Shown: positions 1 to 7,775, numbered from the stretch's first letter. The stretch is 10,253 nt of DNA from an uncultured Prevotella sp. (GCA_937906765.1 CALCUV010000244.1:1-10253), one strand, 5' to 3'. Notes: generated by a model not told the origin, from the letters alone. Program-made: numbers and translations.

Positions 1-346
1 GGGCATTTTCATCCTCAATATCATCAGACAATAATGGTTTAACACAAAGTAATTTTAACGTAGGGATGGCTATAAGCGGAACATTCTTTCCATAGCAAAT
101 GCCCTTTGCGGTTGAGACTCCAATGCGAAGTCCCGTGTATGAACCAGGACCTGAACTTACGGCTACGGCATCTAAGGGGATGGCGTGACTTTCTGCAAAA
201 GATAAGGCTTCTTCAACGAACTTAGCAAGATACTTCGTGTGAGAGTTGGGTTCGTTGTTGATTTTTTCGAAAATAATACCACCATCTTGAGCAACGGCTA
301 CAGAGCAGGTTTCAGTTGAGGTTTCTATGTTAAGTATGCAAGACAC
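1..346 (-). CDS. tsaB: TsaB, tRNA t6A37 biosynthesis subunit (N-terminal part, cut by window edge)
   Basis: TsaB (YeaZ) is the dimerising partner of TsaD in the cytoplasmic complex that puts threonylcarbamoyl on A37 of ANN-decoding tRNAs. The minus-strand frame is open from 346 to the left edge and gives 115 residues. It begins VSCILNIETSTETCSVAVA, the ASKHA-fold first strand (ILxIETS) typical of the family. It has the signature SSGPGSYTGLRIG at about residues 64-76, then STAKG, and family members run to roughly 220-235 residues, so about half is missing. No ATG fits; GTG at 344-346 places the start right before the conserved ILNIETS strand, and the family usually starts there. It lies 26 bp after the stop of the DUF3078 gene on the same strand, so the two are probably cotranscribed. 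No Shine-Dalgarno is seen. Identity is firm; the GTG start is inferred. Confidence 0.93.
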   Translation of the reverse strand, partial: MSCILNIETSTETCSVAVAQDGGIIFEKINNEPNSHTKYLAKFVEEALSFAESHAIPLDAVAVSSGPGSYTGLRIGVSTAKGICYGKNVPLIAIPTLKLLCVKPLLSDDIEDENA

Positions 347-372
347 GGTTGTAATCTGTTTTATTGTGATGG

Positions 373-1683
373 TTAGAAGGATATATCTACTCCAAGAGTC
401 AGTGTTTCGTGGAATTGGAAGTAGGATTCTCCATCGGGTTTATTTACACTATCGTCAAATCTTGGGTAGAGGAAGAGTTTTGTTTTTAGGTATTTATTGA
501 TGCGTAAATTAATGGTGTTTTCCCATTCAATCTGTGATTTGTCATAGTCGGTAAAGTAGTAGATACGTCCGTTCCACTCAATGTCCTTTGTAATGGTCCA
601 TTTAAATGTAGTGGTGATATTCGAACCGAACTCTAATCTGCTATGTTTGTCTTTCAGCCCATAATTGTTTACCAGGTTTCGGCGGTCGCAATATTTAAAC
701 TTACCGGCAAATGGTGAGAGCGACACGTTAAAATTGAATTTGTTGTTGCTATAGCGATAATCCATACCTAATGAAAGCAAACTTTCAAAGGGTGACATGA
801 AGTCAGAATAAACCTTGGGATCGTTTGCTCTATAGCCCTTATAGAATTGCGTCCAACTCTGAAGTGTTGCCGTATAATACCATCTCTTGGTGGCCTGAAT
901 ACCCACCTTGTTGGTTAAACGAATCAAGTCGGTATTCGTTTTAAACTCATGCAAATCATCACCCTTTGAATTTTGGAAACCAATCTTCATTTCCAATAGG
1001 TTTGTCCAAATAACCCCTTGCTTGTTGTCATAATTTGCTTCAAGATTACATGTTGCAAGCATGGAGTTATTGTTATCACCTCCCTTATACCAATTATTGG
1101 AGAAATAGGCTTGCATAAATTCTAATGATGCATTGGCCTTAAATTTCCAGAAATTGGGTTTCTTTACCACTAATTTATGAGATTCATCAAATGATTCGGT
1201 TGCGATGGGGACAAGCGATTGCTCTGTCTTTTTTGGTTTCTCAACATCAGTTGTGGCTTCCGGAGTTGCGCCTTCGTGAGTGGCGCTTGATGCAACGTTT
1301 GAAGATAAATAATTCTTTACATTGTTTGGATTTTCCGTGAAAGTTGATGTGATTAACCAGCTGATATAAGCGTTTTTATTGCGTGTTGCAGAACTTTTAC
1401 TTTCAGAGTTTGACAAACAACCAAGAGTTTCTTCAAATATATCTTCGCTCAAACCATTTTGAAAGAATAGTTTGTAATAATAGGGGTTTGACAACGTGTC
1501 ATTGCCCTGATATTTCCATTTCTTGAAAGTTTCTTTTGTTCTTGCCAAAGAGTCCGTATAGGCATCAATCGTACTTATTGATAAAGGATTTCCCCCCTCG
1601 TTTGTGCTTGTTATTTGTGCGTTTAACGTAAGATTTGAATACCCCAAACTCAAAAGCGATATTAGAATCCGACTTACTTTCAT
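373..1683 (-). CDS. DUF3078 family protein, probably outer-membrane beta-barrel
   Basis: This is a 436-residue exported protein of unknown function. Residues 1-22 form a signal peptide (hydrophobic ILISLLSLGYSNLTL) ending NA|Q, so the mature protein would start with Gln, as is common for Bacteroidetes signal-peptidase I substrates. Residues 24-180 are low in recognisable motifs and include a Thr/Glu/Lys-rich linker at about 130-175. From about 180 on comes the DUF3078-like part, with the hallmark WYKGGDNNNS at 198-207 followed by alternating amphipathic strands rich in Trp, Tyr and Phe, and a C-terminal Phe (GVDISF) as in outer-membrane barrels. The DUF3078 assignment is from recognised sequence pattern; the barrel is inferred. 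It sits just upstream of tsaB, an arrangement I recall from other Bacteroidales. A promoter is seen at 1728-1735. The function is not known. Confidence 0.82.
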   Translation of the reverse strand: MKVSRILISLLSLGYSNLTLNAQITSTNEGGNPLSISTIDAYTDSLARTKETFKKWKYQGNDTLSNPYYYKLFFQNGLSEDIFEETLGCLSNSESKSSATRNKNAYISWLITSTFTENPNNVKNYLSSNVASSATHEGATPEATTDVEKPKKTEQSLVPIATESFDESHKLVVKKPNFWKFKANASLEFMQAYFSNNWYKGGDNNNSMLATCNLEANYDNKQGVIWTNLLEMKIGFQNSKGDDLHEFKTNTDLIRLTNKVGIQATKRWYYTATLQSWTQFYKGYRANDPKVYSDFMSPFESLLSLGMDYRYSNNKFNFNVSLSPFAGKFKYCDRRNLVNNYGLKDKHSRLEFGSNITTTFKWTITKDIEWNGRIYYFTDYDKSQIEWENTINLRINKYLKTKLFLYPRFDDSVNKPDGESYFQFHETLTLGVDISF

Positions 1684-1970
1684 TGTTCGAAAATCATTAA
1701 AGTAAAATAACTAAAAAATCTGCTATGCAAAGTTAATAGATTTTCAGGGATTTTCTCCGAAAATACATTCGTTTTTTGACATAATAGTTGAATTTATTAT
1801 AAAATATATATACCATGCAATGAGGTCTCATTTTTAATGTGTAACTTTACACCCGATTTAAGATTCGTATTCAATTACCAATCGAATTAGGCAAGCCACT
1901 GGTTAGAACAGTTGACTTGTCTCTTATTATGCTTTCATTTCTCTTGAAAACAATGAATTTTTAAATATTT
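1684..1970. promoter_or_regulatory. Divergent intergenic region between the DUF3078 gene and yidC
   Basis: These 287 bp carry promoters for both flanking genes and no credible ORF. The left end has the DUF3078 promoter. The middle (about 1780-1815) is strongly AT-rich. A perfect palindrome, GTGTAA-CT-TTACAC, lies at 1839-1852; on the plus strand it contains TAACTTTA (1842-1849), one mismatch from TAnnTTTG, and could be the yidC -7 box with an operator over it. No good -33 TTTG is found at the right distance, and the leader would be about 115 nt. The last 50 bp before yidC are AT-rich with no Shine-Dalgarno. The palindrome is seen directly; its role is inferred. Confidence 0.4.
1728..1735 (-). 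promoter_or_regulatory. Bacteroidetes -7 box for the DUF3078-tsaB unit
   Basis: On the minus strand this reads TAACTTTG, a full match to the Bacteroidetes -7 consensus TAnnTTTG, and is followed by CAT. The -33 element is weak: only TTTTC about 22 bp upstream (around 1759-1763). It would start transcription near 1721, leaving a leader of about 35-40 nt before the ATG at 1683. Confidence 0.6.
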
Positions 1971-3854
1971 ATGGACAAAAACACAATTATTGGATTAGTA
2001 CTTATGCTATGTGTAGCAATTGCTTTTCCTTTCTTAAGTACAATTGGTAGCGAACCCGTGCCTCAGAATGTTGAGACGGTTGAAACTAAAACGGAACAAG
2101 TTGATGCAACGGTTGATGAATCAAACACCAACGTTGCTCCAGTAGTTGCCGATTCCAGTGCGCTTTTCTTTGCGTCAAAGCAACCAAATTATCAAGAGGC
2201 GGTGATTCTTGATAATGGAAAGGTGCAACTCGTAATCGACCCCAAGGGTGGCATGATTGCGCGTGCAAATCTTCCTGAATATCGTAGTTATGAGCATTAT
2301 AAGGCGGGAGAAGATGCTCCGCTTTTCCTCTTTGATGAGACAAATTCCGAAATGAATTTCTCATTCGAGACTAAGGATGATATTCTTTCATTGAAGGATT
2401 ATTATTTTGTTGCGGAAAATCAGACGGACACAAGCGTAACAATGGTGTTGTCACACCCAAGTGGCGAAAAAATCATGCTTGATTATGCTATTCTTCCTGA
2501 CAATTACCTTGTGAATTTCACGATTCGAACAGAGAACATGCAAAAGCATTTCACGCGCAATAGTGACATTCAAATTGATTGGAAGGATTGTGTGAAGCAA
2601 CAGGAGAAGGGTTACTACTTCGAAAATATGTATTCAACCCTCACTTACAAACTTACGAATGACGATACGGATAATCTTGCTGAAATGGAAGATGAGCAAG
2701 AGAAGTTGCAACAACCCGTTGATTGGATTGCCTTCAAGAATCAGTATTTTAGCGCGGTAATGATTGCTAAAGAATCCTTTACGAATGTTGACGTGAAGAG
2801 CCAACAAATGGCGGAACATTCTGGTTATTTGAAGGGATATACGGCAAAGATGAACCTTCCCTTTGATGCTTCAGTTGAGGAAGTTGCTAATCTTCAATTC
2901 TATTTCGGTCCTAATCACTATCGCACACTTCAGAAGATGGATAACTTCCGCCTTTCCGAACGTGAGAATGATTTGCAAGAACTCGTTGACCTTGGATGGC
3001 CCCTCTTCCGTTGGATTAACCGATTCTTCACTATCTACGTGTTTGACTATCTGACGGCGATGAACCTCCCCATGTGGGTTGTACTCTTGCTTATTACGCT
3101 CTTGATGCGCGTCATTGTTTACCCCACCACGAAGAAGAGTTATTTGAGCGGTGCGCGTATGCGTGTGCTTCGTCCAAAGTTGGATGTTATCAATGCGAAG
3201 TATCCTAACAAGGAAGATGCTATGAAGCGCCAGACAGAAACTATGCAACTTTATAGCCAATATGGCGTAAGTCCGATGGGCGGTTGCTTGCCAATGTTGA
3301 TTCAAATGCCTTTGTGGATTGCGATGTTCAACTTTATTCCTAACGCTATCGAATTGCGTCAGCAAAGTTTCCTTTGGGCGGACGACCTCTCTGCATACGA
3401 CGACGTGATTAATTGGGGCACTGAAATTTGGGGCTTAGGCAATCACCTCTCATTGTTCTGCTTGCTCTTCTGTGGTGCACAGATTCTTTACACTTGGATG
3501 ACAATGCGTCAGCAAAGAGACACGATGACTCCTGAACAGGCTGAGCAAATGAAGATTATGAATTGGATGATGTATCTCATGCCGTTGATGTTCTTCTTTA
3601 TGTTCAACAAGTATTCAAGTGGTTTGAACTATTACTACTTCATCTCGCTCTTCATCAGTGCGCTCACTATGTGGTGGCTTCGCAAGACAACCGACGACAA
3701 GAAGTTGCTTGAACAACTTGAAAAGCGATACGAAGAGAATAAGAAGAATCCTAAGAAAAAATCAGGACTTGCGGCACGCCTTGAAGCCATGCAGAAACAA
3801 CAAGAAGAACTCTTGAAGCGCCAGCAGGAAATCAAGCAAAAGCGCGGCATGTAA
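1971..3854 (+). CDS. yidC: YidC membrane protein insertase (Oxa1 family)
   Basis: YidC inserts and folds inner-membrane proteins, alone or with SecYEG. The 627-residue length fits the long Gram-negative type. Residues 1-25 (MDKNTIIGLVLM...) form the first transmembrane helix, with the start typical of Bacteroidetes YidC. After an acidic linker (30-60), residues about 75-340 are the large periplasmic beta domain. The 60-kDa/Oxa1 core follows at about 355-570: a helix at 366-384 with the conserved groove Arg (R380 in LLMRVIVYP), the signature GGCLPMLIQMPLWIAMFNF at 437-455, and SSGLNYYYFISL at 549-560. Residues 574-627 are a basic, Gln/Lys/Glu-rich tail likely to form a coiled coil and bind the ribosome (inferred). 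The ATG at 1971 is chosen because it begins the first helix. No pyrG, a usual Bacteroidetes neighbour as I recall it, lies upstream. The gene ends at a terminator hairpin. Confidence 0.98.
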   Translation: MDKNTIIGLVLMLCVAIAFPFLSTIGSEPVPQNVETVETKTEQVDATVDESNTNVAPVVADSSALFFASKQPNYQEAVILDNGKVQLVIDPKGGMIARANLPEYRSYEHYKAGEDAPLFLFDETNSEMNFSFETKDDILSLKDYYFVAENQTDTSVTMVLSHPSGEKIMLDYAILPDNYLVNFTIRTENMQKHFTRNSDIQIDWKDCVKQQEKGYYFENMYSTLTYKLTNDDTDNLAEMEDEQEKLQQPVDWIAFKNQYFSAVMIAKESFTNVDVKSQQMAEHSGYLKGYTAKMNLPFDASVEEVANLQFYFGPNHYRTLQKMDNFRLSERENDLQELVDLGWPLFRWINRFFTIYVFDYLTAMNLPMWVVLLLITLLMRVIVYPTTKKSYLSGARMRVLRPKLDVINAKYPNKEDAMKRQTETMQLYSQYGVSPMGGCLPMLIQMPLWIAMFNFIPNAIELRQQSFLWADDLSAYDDVINWGTEIWGLGNHLSLFCLLFCGAQILYTWMTMRQQRDTMTPEQAEQMKIMNWMMYLMPLMFFFMFNKYSSGLNYYYFISLFISALTMWWLRKTTDDKKLLEQLEKRYEENKKNPKKKSGLAARLEAMQKQQEELLKRQQEIKQKRGM

Positions 3855-3861
3855 ATATTGT

Positions 3862-3927
3862 GAAAGGAGAAATGAGAAAGAGTAGGCGAATAATGTCCTC
3901 CTTGTTATTTCTCCTTTCTCTTTTTTT
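3862..3927 (+). terminator. Terminator-like hairpin after yidC, with an alternative pairing
   Basis: The arms GAAAGGAGAAAT (3862-3873) and ATTTCTCCTTTC (3907-3918) are perfectly complementary over 12 bp, with a 33-nt loop, and are followed by TC and seven T (3921-3927). It begins 7 bp after the yidC stop. A second pairing is possible: GAGAAAG (3874-3880) with CTTTCTC (3914-3920), which would bring the stem directly against the T-run. The long loop is unusual, but the arm length and the T-run support termination. Confidence 0.65.
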
Positions 3928-4119
3928 CATTATTATTTCAAATCCCCGTGAAAGTAAGTGAGACTTAGTGAAGACTATAAGTAACTTAATTTAAATTCTT
4001 AGTAACTTAATGTTAAATGTTACTAACTTAATTTCAACTAAGTCCGACTCTCTTTTCATCATCTCTACATAACTGAAATTTAGAAGGTTATTTAATCACT
4101 ATTCAATAATCCAATTTAT
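3928..4119 (+). promoter_or_regulatory. Upstream region of the peptidase-carrier unit
   Basis: This stretch has no credible ORF. Apart from the 21-bp repeats, I see no full TAnnTTTG box; the repeat cores contain TAACTTAA, which departs at the last two bases. The final 40 bp before the ATG at 4120 are AT-rich with no Shine-Dalgarno. Since yidC is closed by a hairpin upstream, a promoter for the peptidase should lie here, but I cannot place it. Confidence 0.35.
3962..4044. repeat. Three 21-bp-phased direct repeats with two inverted repeats
   Basis: Three imperfect 21-bp units begin at 3980, 4001 and 4022. All share the core TAACTTAAT; units 1 and 2 match at 17 of 21 positions, and unit 3 matches the others at 14. 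The 21-bp step is two helical turns, so the cores face the same side of DNA. Over them lies a perfect 8-bp inverted repeat, TTAGTAAC (3999-4006) and GTTACTAA (4019-4026). A second one, GACTTAGT (3962-3969) and ACTAAGTC (4037-4044), flanks the whole array and extends by GAA/TTC across one bulged A. It lies 76 bp before the peptidase start, between the yidC terminator and that gene. It could be an operator array or a structured leader. Confidence 0.6.
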
Positions 4120-6303
4120 ATGAATAAAATTCTCACATCTACTATGCTGACAATGGCACTTGCGGCTTGCTCTCCGTCTGCTTCTGTAGAAACAGATAGC
4201 ATAGGCCGAACTACTGAATTTGCCGATTCTTCTCACCAATTTACTCCCGAAGTAATGTGGCAAATGGGACGTATTGGCAATTACCAACTAACGGCGGATG
4301 CTCAAAAGGCCGTTTATGGTGTGACGTATTATAGTGTGGAGCAAAACAAGAGTCGCTCTGTAATCTATGCATCCACACCCTCGAAAGACAATTCTCCCGT
4401 TGTCTTGACTGATGGGGCAAGTTCGGAATATGCGCCCTCGTTTATTCCTGGCACGGATAAGGTGGCATATCTTGCCGCTGACAAAGATGGCACTATGCAA
4501 CTTTGGATGATGCATGCTGATGGTTCAAACCGTAACCAGATTACATTTGAGGCAACCGATGTGAATGATTACCTCTTCTCACCTTGTGGTAAGAAGGTGA
4601 TTCTTGTTAAAACGGTGAATCATGAAAGTAGTGTGCAAGAAAATGATGCTGATCTTCAATTGACAACGGGCATTGTTGCAAACGACCTCATGTATAAGCA
4701 CTGGGATCACTACACAAAGTCTGCGCCTCATCCCTTCGTGGCTGATTTTGATGGCGAAAAGGTGGGTGAGAGCAAGGATTTGCTTGAAGGCGAACCCTAT
4801 GAATGCCCCATGCTTCCCTTTGGTGGAGTAGAGCAGTTGGCTTGGAGTCCTGATAGCAAGCAGATTGCCTACACTTGTCGCAAACTCGCCGGTTTGGATT
4901 ATGCCATCAGCACCGATAGCGACATTTATTTATATGACATTGAGTCAGGCGTTGTTAAGAATCTTTGCAAACCCGAAGGTTATGTGCGCCCCGCTTGCGA
5001 CCCCACACGCTCTTTGAAGCATCAAGCGGTAAATCAATTTGAGGAAGATGTAAATGCCGGTTATGACCAAAATCCTCAGTTCTCACCCGATGGTAAATAC
5101 ATTGCGTGGAGCAGCATGGAGCGTGATGGTTATGAAAGTGACCGCACACGTCTTTGCATCTACGAATTTGCAACTGGCAATAAGACCTATGTGACAGAAA
5201 GTTTTGAAAGTGGTGTCAACGAATTCGTATGGGCGGATGATAACACTACGCTTTACTTTAGCGGCGTTTGGCACGGACGTACGAATCTTTATCAAACCAA
5301 TCTCAAGGGTGAAGTGAAGCAAATCACTGACGAGGTGGCGGATTACGTGCTCCTCGGTGTGCATCCCGACGGTAAGCAACTCCTCACAAAGTGTCACTCC
5401 ATGAGTCGCGCAGACGAAGTGTATTTGGTGAATATTGCTGATGGTCAGAAGACACAACTCACGCAAGAAAACGAACCTTTCTATGCACACTTTGAATTTG
5501 GTGAAGTCAAGGAGCGTTGGATTGAAACAACAGATAAGAAGCAAATGCATGCGTGGGTAATTCTTCCTCCCAACTTTGACCCTACGAAGAAATATCCCAC
5601 ATTACTCTTCTGTGAAGGTGGTCCTCAGTCACCCGTAAGTCAGTTCTGGAGTTTCCGTTGGAATTTCCAAGTAATGGCAAATCAGGGTTACGTTGTTATT
5701 GCCCCCAATCGCCGTGGTCTTCCCGGTTTCGGTATGGAGTGGTTAGAACAAATCAGTGGTGATTACTCTGGTCAATGTATGCAAGATTATCTTTCGGCAA
5801 TTGATGATATCGCCAAAGAACCCTGGGTTGATACAGAGCGTCTTGGAGCTGTAGGTGCAAGTTTTGGTGGTTATAGCGTCTATTGGTTGGCAGGTAATCA
5901 CGAAAAGCGCTTCAAGGCATTTATTGCTCACGATGGTATCTTCAACACACAACAACAATACGTTGAAACTGAAGAAATGTGGTTCCCCAACTGGGACATG
6001 GGGCAAGCACCTTGGTATAAAGATGCCCAGGGCAAGCGTGCAAAGGTATTTGAAACATCACCCCACCTTTACGTAGATCGTTGGGACACTCCCATTCTCT
6101 GCATCCACGGTCAGAAGGACTTCCGCATTGAATACACTCAGGCAGAAAGCGCCTTCACCGCCGCTCGTGTGCGTGGAATTCCCGCTCAACTCCTTCTTTT
6201 CCCCGACGAAAACCACTGGGTGCTCAAACCTCAGAACGGTATCCTCTGGCAACGCACGTTCTTCCGCTGGTTGGATAAGTGGTTGAAGAATGAAGGTAAA
6301 TAA
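4120..6303 (+). CDS. S9-family serine peptidase, DPP5-like, predicted lipoprotein
   Basis: This is a prolyl-oligopeptidase-family enzyme that would release dipeptides (or act as an acyl-aminoacyl peptidase) from short peptides in the envelope. It has 727 residues. The N-terminus is a lipoprotein signal with lipobox LAAC and Cys17 as the modified residue. No acidic run follows directly at positions +2 to +6, so surface export through the Bacteroidetes lipoprotein signal is not favoured and a periplasmic location is likely (inferred). Residues about 50-450 form a beta-propeller with TolB/WD40-like strands such as LAWSPDSKQIAY (240-251) and FSPDGKYIAW (321-330). The alpha/beta-hydrolase domain spans about 465-725, with nucleophile Ser581 in GASFGG, Asp667 in HGQKDFRI and His699 in ENHW. 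The spacing between these three fits DPP5-type S9 enzymes. All catalytic residues are intact. The MFS gene follows after 46 bp. Exact specificity cannot be read from the sequence. Confidence 0.92.
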   Translation: MNKILTSTMLTMALAACSPSASVETDSIGRTTEFADSSHQFTPEVMWQMGRIGNYQLTADAQKAVYGVTYYSVEQNKSRSVIYASTPSKDNSPVVLTDGASSEYAPSFIPGTDKVAYLAADKDGTMQLWMMHADGSNRNQITFEATDVNDYLFSPCGKKVILVKTVNHESSVQENDADLQLTTGIVANDLMYKHWDHYTKSAPHPFVADFDGEKVGESKDLLEGEPYECPMLPFGGVEQLAWSPDSKQIAYTCRKLAGLDYAISTDSDIYLYDIESGVVKNLCKPEGYVRPACDPTRSLKHQAVNQFEEDVNAGYDQNPQFSPDGKYIAWSSMERDGYESDRTRLCIYEFATGNKTYVTESFESGVNEFVWADDNTTLYFSGVWHGRTNLYQTNLKGEVKQITDEVADYVLLGVHPDGKQLLTKCHSMSRADEVYLVNIADGQKTQLTQENEPFYAHFEFGEVKERWIETTDKKQMHAWVILPPNFDPTKKYPTLLFCEGGPQSPVSQFWSFRWNFQVMANQGYVVIAPNRRGLPGFGMEWLEQISGDYSGQCMQDYLSAIDDIAKEPWVDTERLGAVGASFGGYSVYWLAGNHEKRFKAFIAHDGIFNTQQQYVETEEMWFPNWDMGQAPWYKDAQGKRAKVFETSPHLYVDRWDTPILCIHGQKDFRIEYTQAESAFTAARVRGIPAQLLLFPDENHWVLKPQNGILWQRTFFRWLDKWLKNEGK

Positions 6304-6349
6304 TTTGACTACGGATTAATTTCGGATTAAACAACAATTAAATAAACAA

Positions 6350-7741
6350 ATGACAGAACAACTTAAACAAACGCTTCGCGATTCAAAGGCGGCTCGATGG
6401 ACGGCCTTGATTATCGTTAGTTTCACAATGATGTGGGGATATTTCCTCACCGATGCGATGTCGCCCTTGATGGATATGCTGGGCATTTCTATTGAGCAGG
6501 GTGGTATGGGATGGAGTGCCAGCGACTTTGGTAATTTCAACTGGGCTTATATGTGGCTCAACGTATTCTTCTTTATGTTGCTTTTCGGTGGCATCATTTT
6601 GGATAAGTTTGGTGTACGCCTCACGGGGATTACCTCTTGTTTATTCATGGTGGTTGGTGCCGGCATCAAGTATTATTCTGTAGAATTTATCGCTCCCGGT
6701 GGTGACCCCATTATTCTCGGTTTAAATCAACAAGTACTTACTGCTTGTATTGGTTACGCCATCTTCGCCGTGGGTACAGAAAATTGTGGTATCACCGTGA
6801 CAAAGGTAATTGCGCGTTGGTTCCAAGGATACGAAACCGCGCTTGCTATGGGTATTCAGGTTGCAGTAGCACGTTTAGGCACGGCACTCGCTTTAGCAGT
6901 AAGTCCCTTCATTGCTAAGAATTATGAAGTGTCAACACCGTTGCTTCTCGCCTGGGTGCTTTTGCTCATTGGTTTGCTTGCTTACTTAGTGTTCAGCGTC
7001 ATGGACCGCCGTTTGGACAAGCAAGAGGGAGTTTCTACACTTCAAAGCGCCGATGATGAAACATTCAAGTTGAGCGACCTTACAATTATTCTTCGTAGCA
7101 AGGGCTTCTGGTTAATCGCTCTCCTTTGCCTTTGCTTCTACTCGGCGGTGTTCCCCTTCTTGAAATATGCAACATCGTTGATGATTAACAAATACAACGT
7201 TGATCCCGAACTTGCCGGTTTGCTCCCATCAATTCTTCCCTTTGGTAACTTGTTAATGACTCCCATTTTTGGCGGTATTTACGACAAATATGGTAAGGGC
7301 GCAACTATTATGGTAATAGGTTCCGTGTTGCTCATTCTCGTTCACCTGCTTTTTGCCATGCCCATGCTCAACTATTGGTGGTTTGCAGCAATCATTATGG
7401 TGCTTCTCGGCGTAGCATTCTCATTAGTGCCTAGTGCTATGTGGCCCTCAGTTCCCAAAATCATACCTTTACGCCTGCTTGGTTCAGCCTATGCATTAAT
7501 CTTCTGGGTTCAGAATATAGGTTTAGGCAGTGTGCCCCTTCTTATCGGTTACGTATTGAGCGACTATTGCATAGTTGGTTCTGTTGAGCGCGATGGTAAT
7601 GTAGTTCCTCTTTACGATTACACCATCCCCATGCTTATCTTTGCCTCCTTTGGTGTTATCGCCCTCTGTCTTGCCCTTTGGTTGAAGGCTGAAGACAAAC
7701 GTAAGAACTATGGACTTGAAAAGCCCAACATTGCTGCATAA
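6350..7741 (+). CDS. MFS transporter, MFSD1-like (possible dipeptide carrier)
   Basis: This is an inner-membrane major-facilitator carrier of 463 residues with 12 predicted helices: about 17-38, 63-84, 92-110, 128-152, 164-189, 197-218, then after a cytoplasmic loop 252-272, 288-311, 318-337, 342-367, 377-404 and 425-446. Motif A is GGIILDKFGVRLTG (80-93), with a second copy GGIYDKYGKGAT (308-319). By memory comparison it tracks human MFSD1 through much of its length: VGTEN...ARWFQG, MGIQVAVARLG, CFYSAVFPF, AMWPSVPKIIP and LGSAYALIFWVQNIGLG. Glu144 and Arg175 are 31 residues apart, as are the MFSD1 residues I recall as contacting dipeptide termini. MFSD1 is a lysosomal dipeptide carrier. The gene lies 46 bp after a dipeptidyl-peptidase-like gene with no terminator between, which supports peptide uptake. 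Substrate is inferred; generic MFS is certain. Confidence 0.9.
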   Translation: MTEQLKQTLRDSKAARWTALIIVSFTMMWGYFLTDAMSPLMDMLGISIEQGGMGWSASDFGNFNWAYMWLNVFFFMLLFGGIILDKFGVRLTGITSCLFMVVGAGIKYYSVEFIAPGGDPIILGLNQQVLTACIGYAIFAVGTENCGITVTKVIARWFQGYETALAMGIQVAVARLGTALALAVSPFIAKNYEVSTPLLLAWVLLLIGLLAYLVFSVMDRRLDKQEGVSTLQSADDETFKLSDLTIILRSKGFWLIALLCLCFYSAVFPFLKYATSLMINKYNVDPELAGLLPSILPFGNLLMTPIFGGIYDKYGKGATIMVIGSVLLILVHLLFAMPMLNYWWFAAIIMVLLGVAFSLVPSAMWPSVPKIIPLRLLGSAYALIFWVQNIGLGSVPLLIGYVLSDYCIVGSVERDGNVVPLYDYTIPMLIFASFGVIALCLALWLKAEDKRKNYGLEKPNIAA

Positions 7742-7775
7742 AAAATCATGGATAATAATATAGCAATATCATAGG

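Noticed and set aside
1871..1889. Possible AT-rich hairpin (ATTCAATT with AATCGAAT) upstream of yidC
   Set aside because: One mismatch, low G+C and a 3-nt loop make it too weak to call.
2871..3365. A 164-codon minus-strand open frame inside yidC
   Set aside because: It lies wholly antisense to the conserved YidC core and its translation has no domain-like pattern; it is a by-product of yidC codon use.
5083..5550. A 155-codon minus-strand open frame inside the peptidase gene
   Set aside because: Antisense to the propeller domain of an intact, well-recognised gene, with no signal, motif or promoter of its own.
6312..6330. Direct repeat CGGATTAA twice, 11 bp apart, before the MFS gene
   Set aside because: Only two 8-bp copies in AT-rich spacer with no promoter box nearby; chance or slippage explains it.
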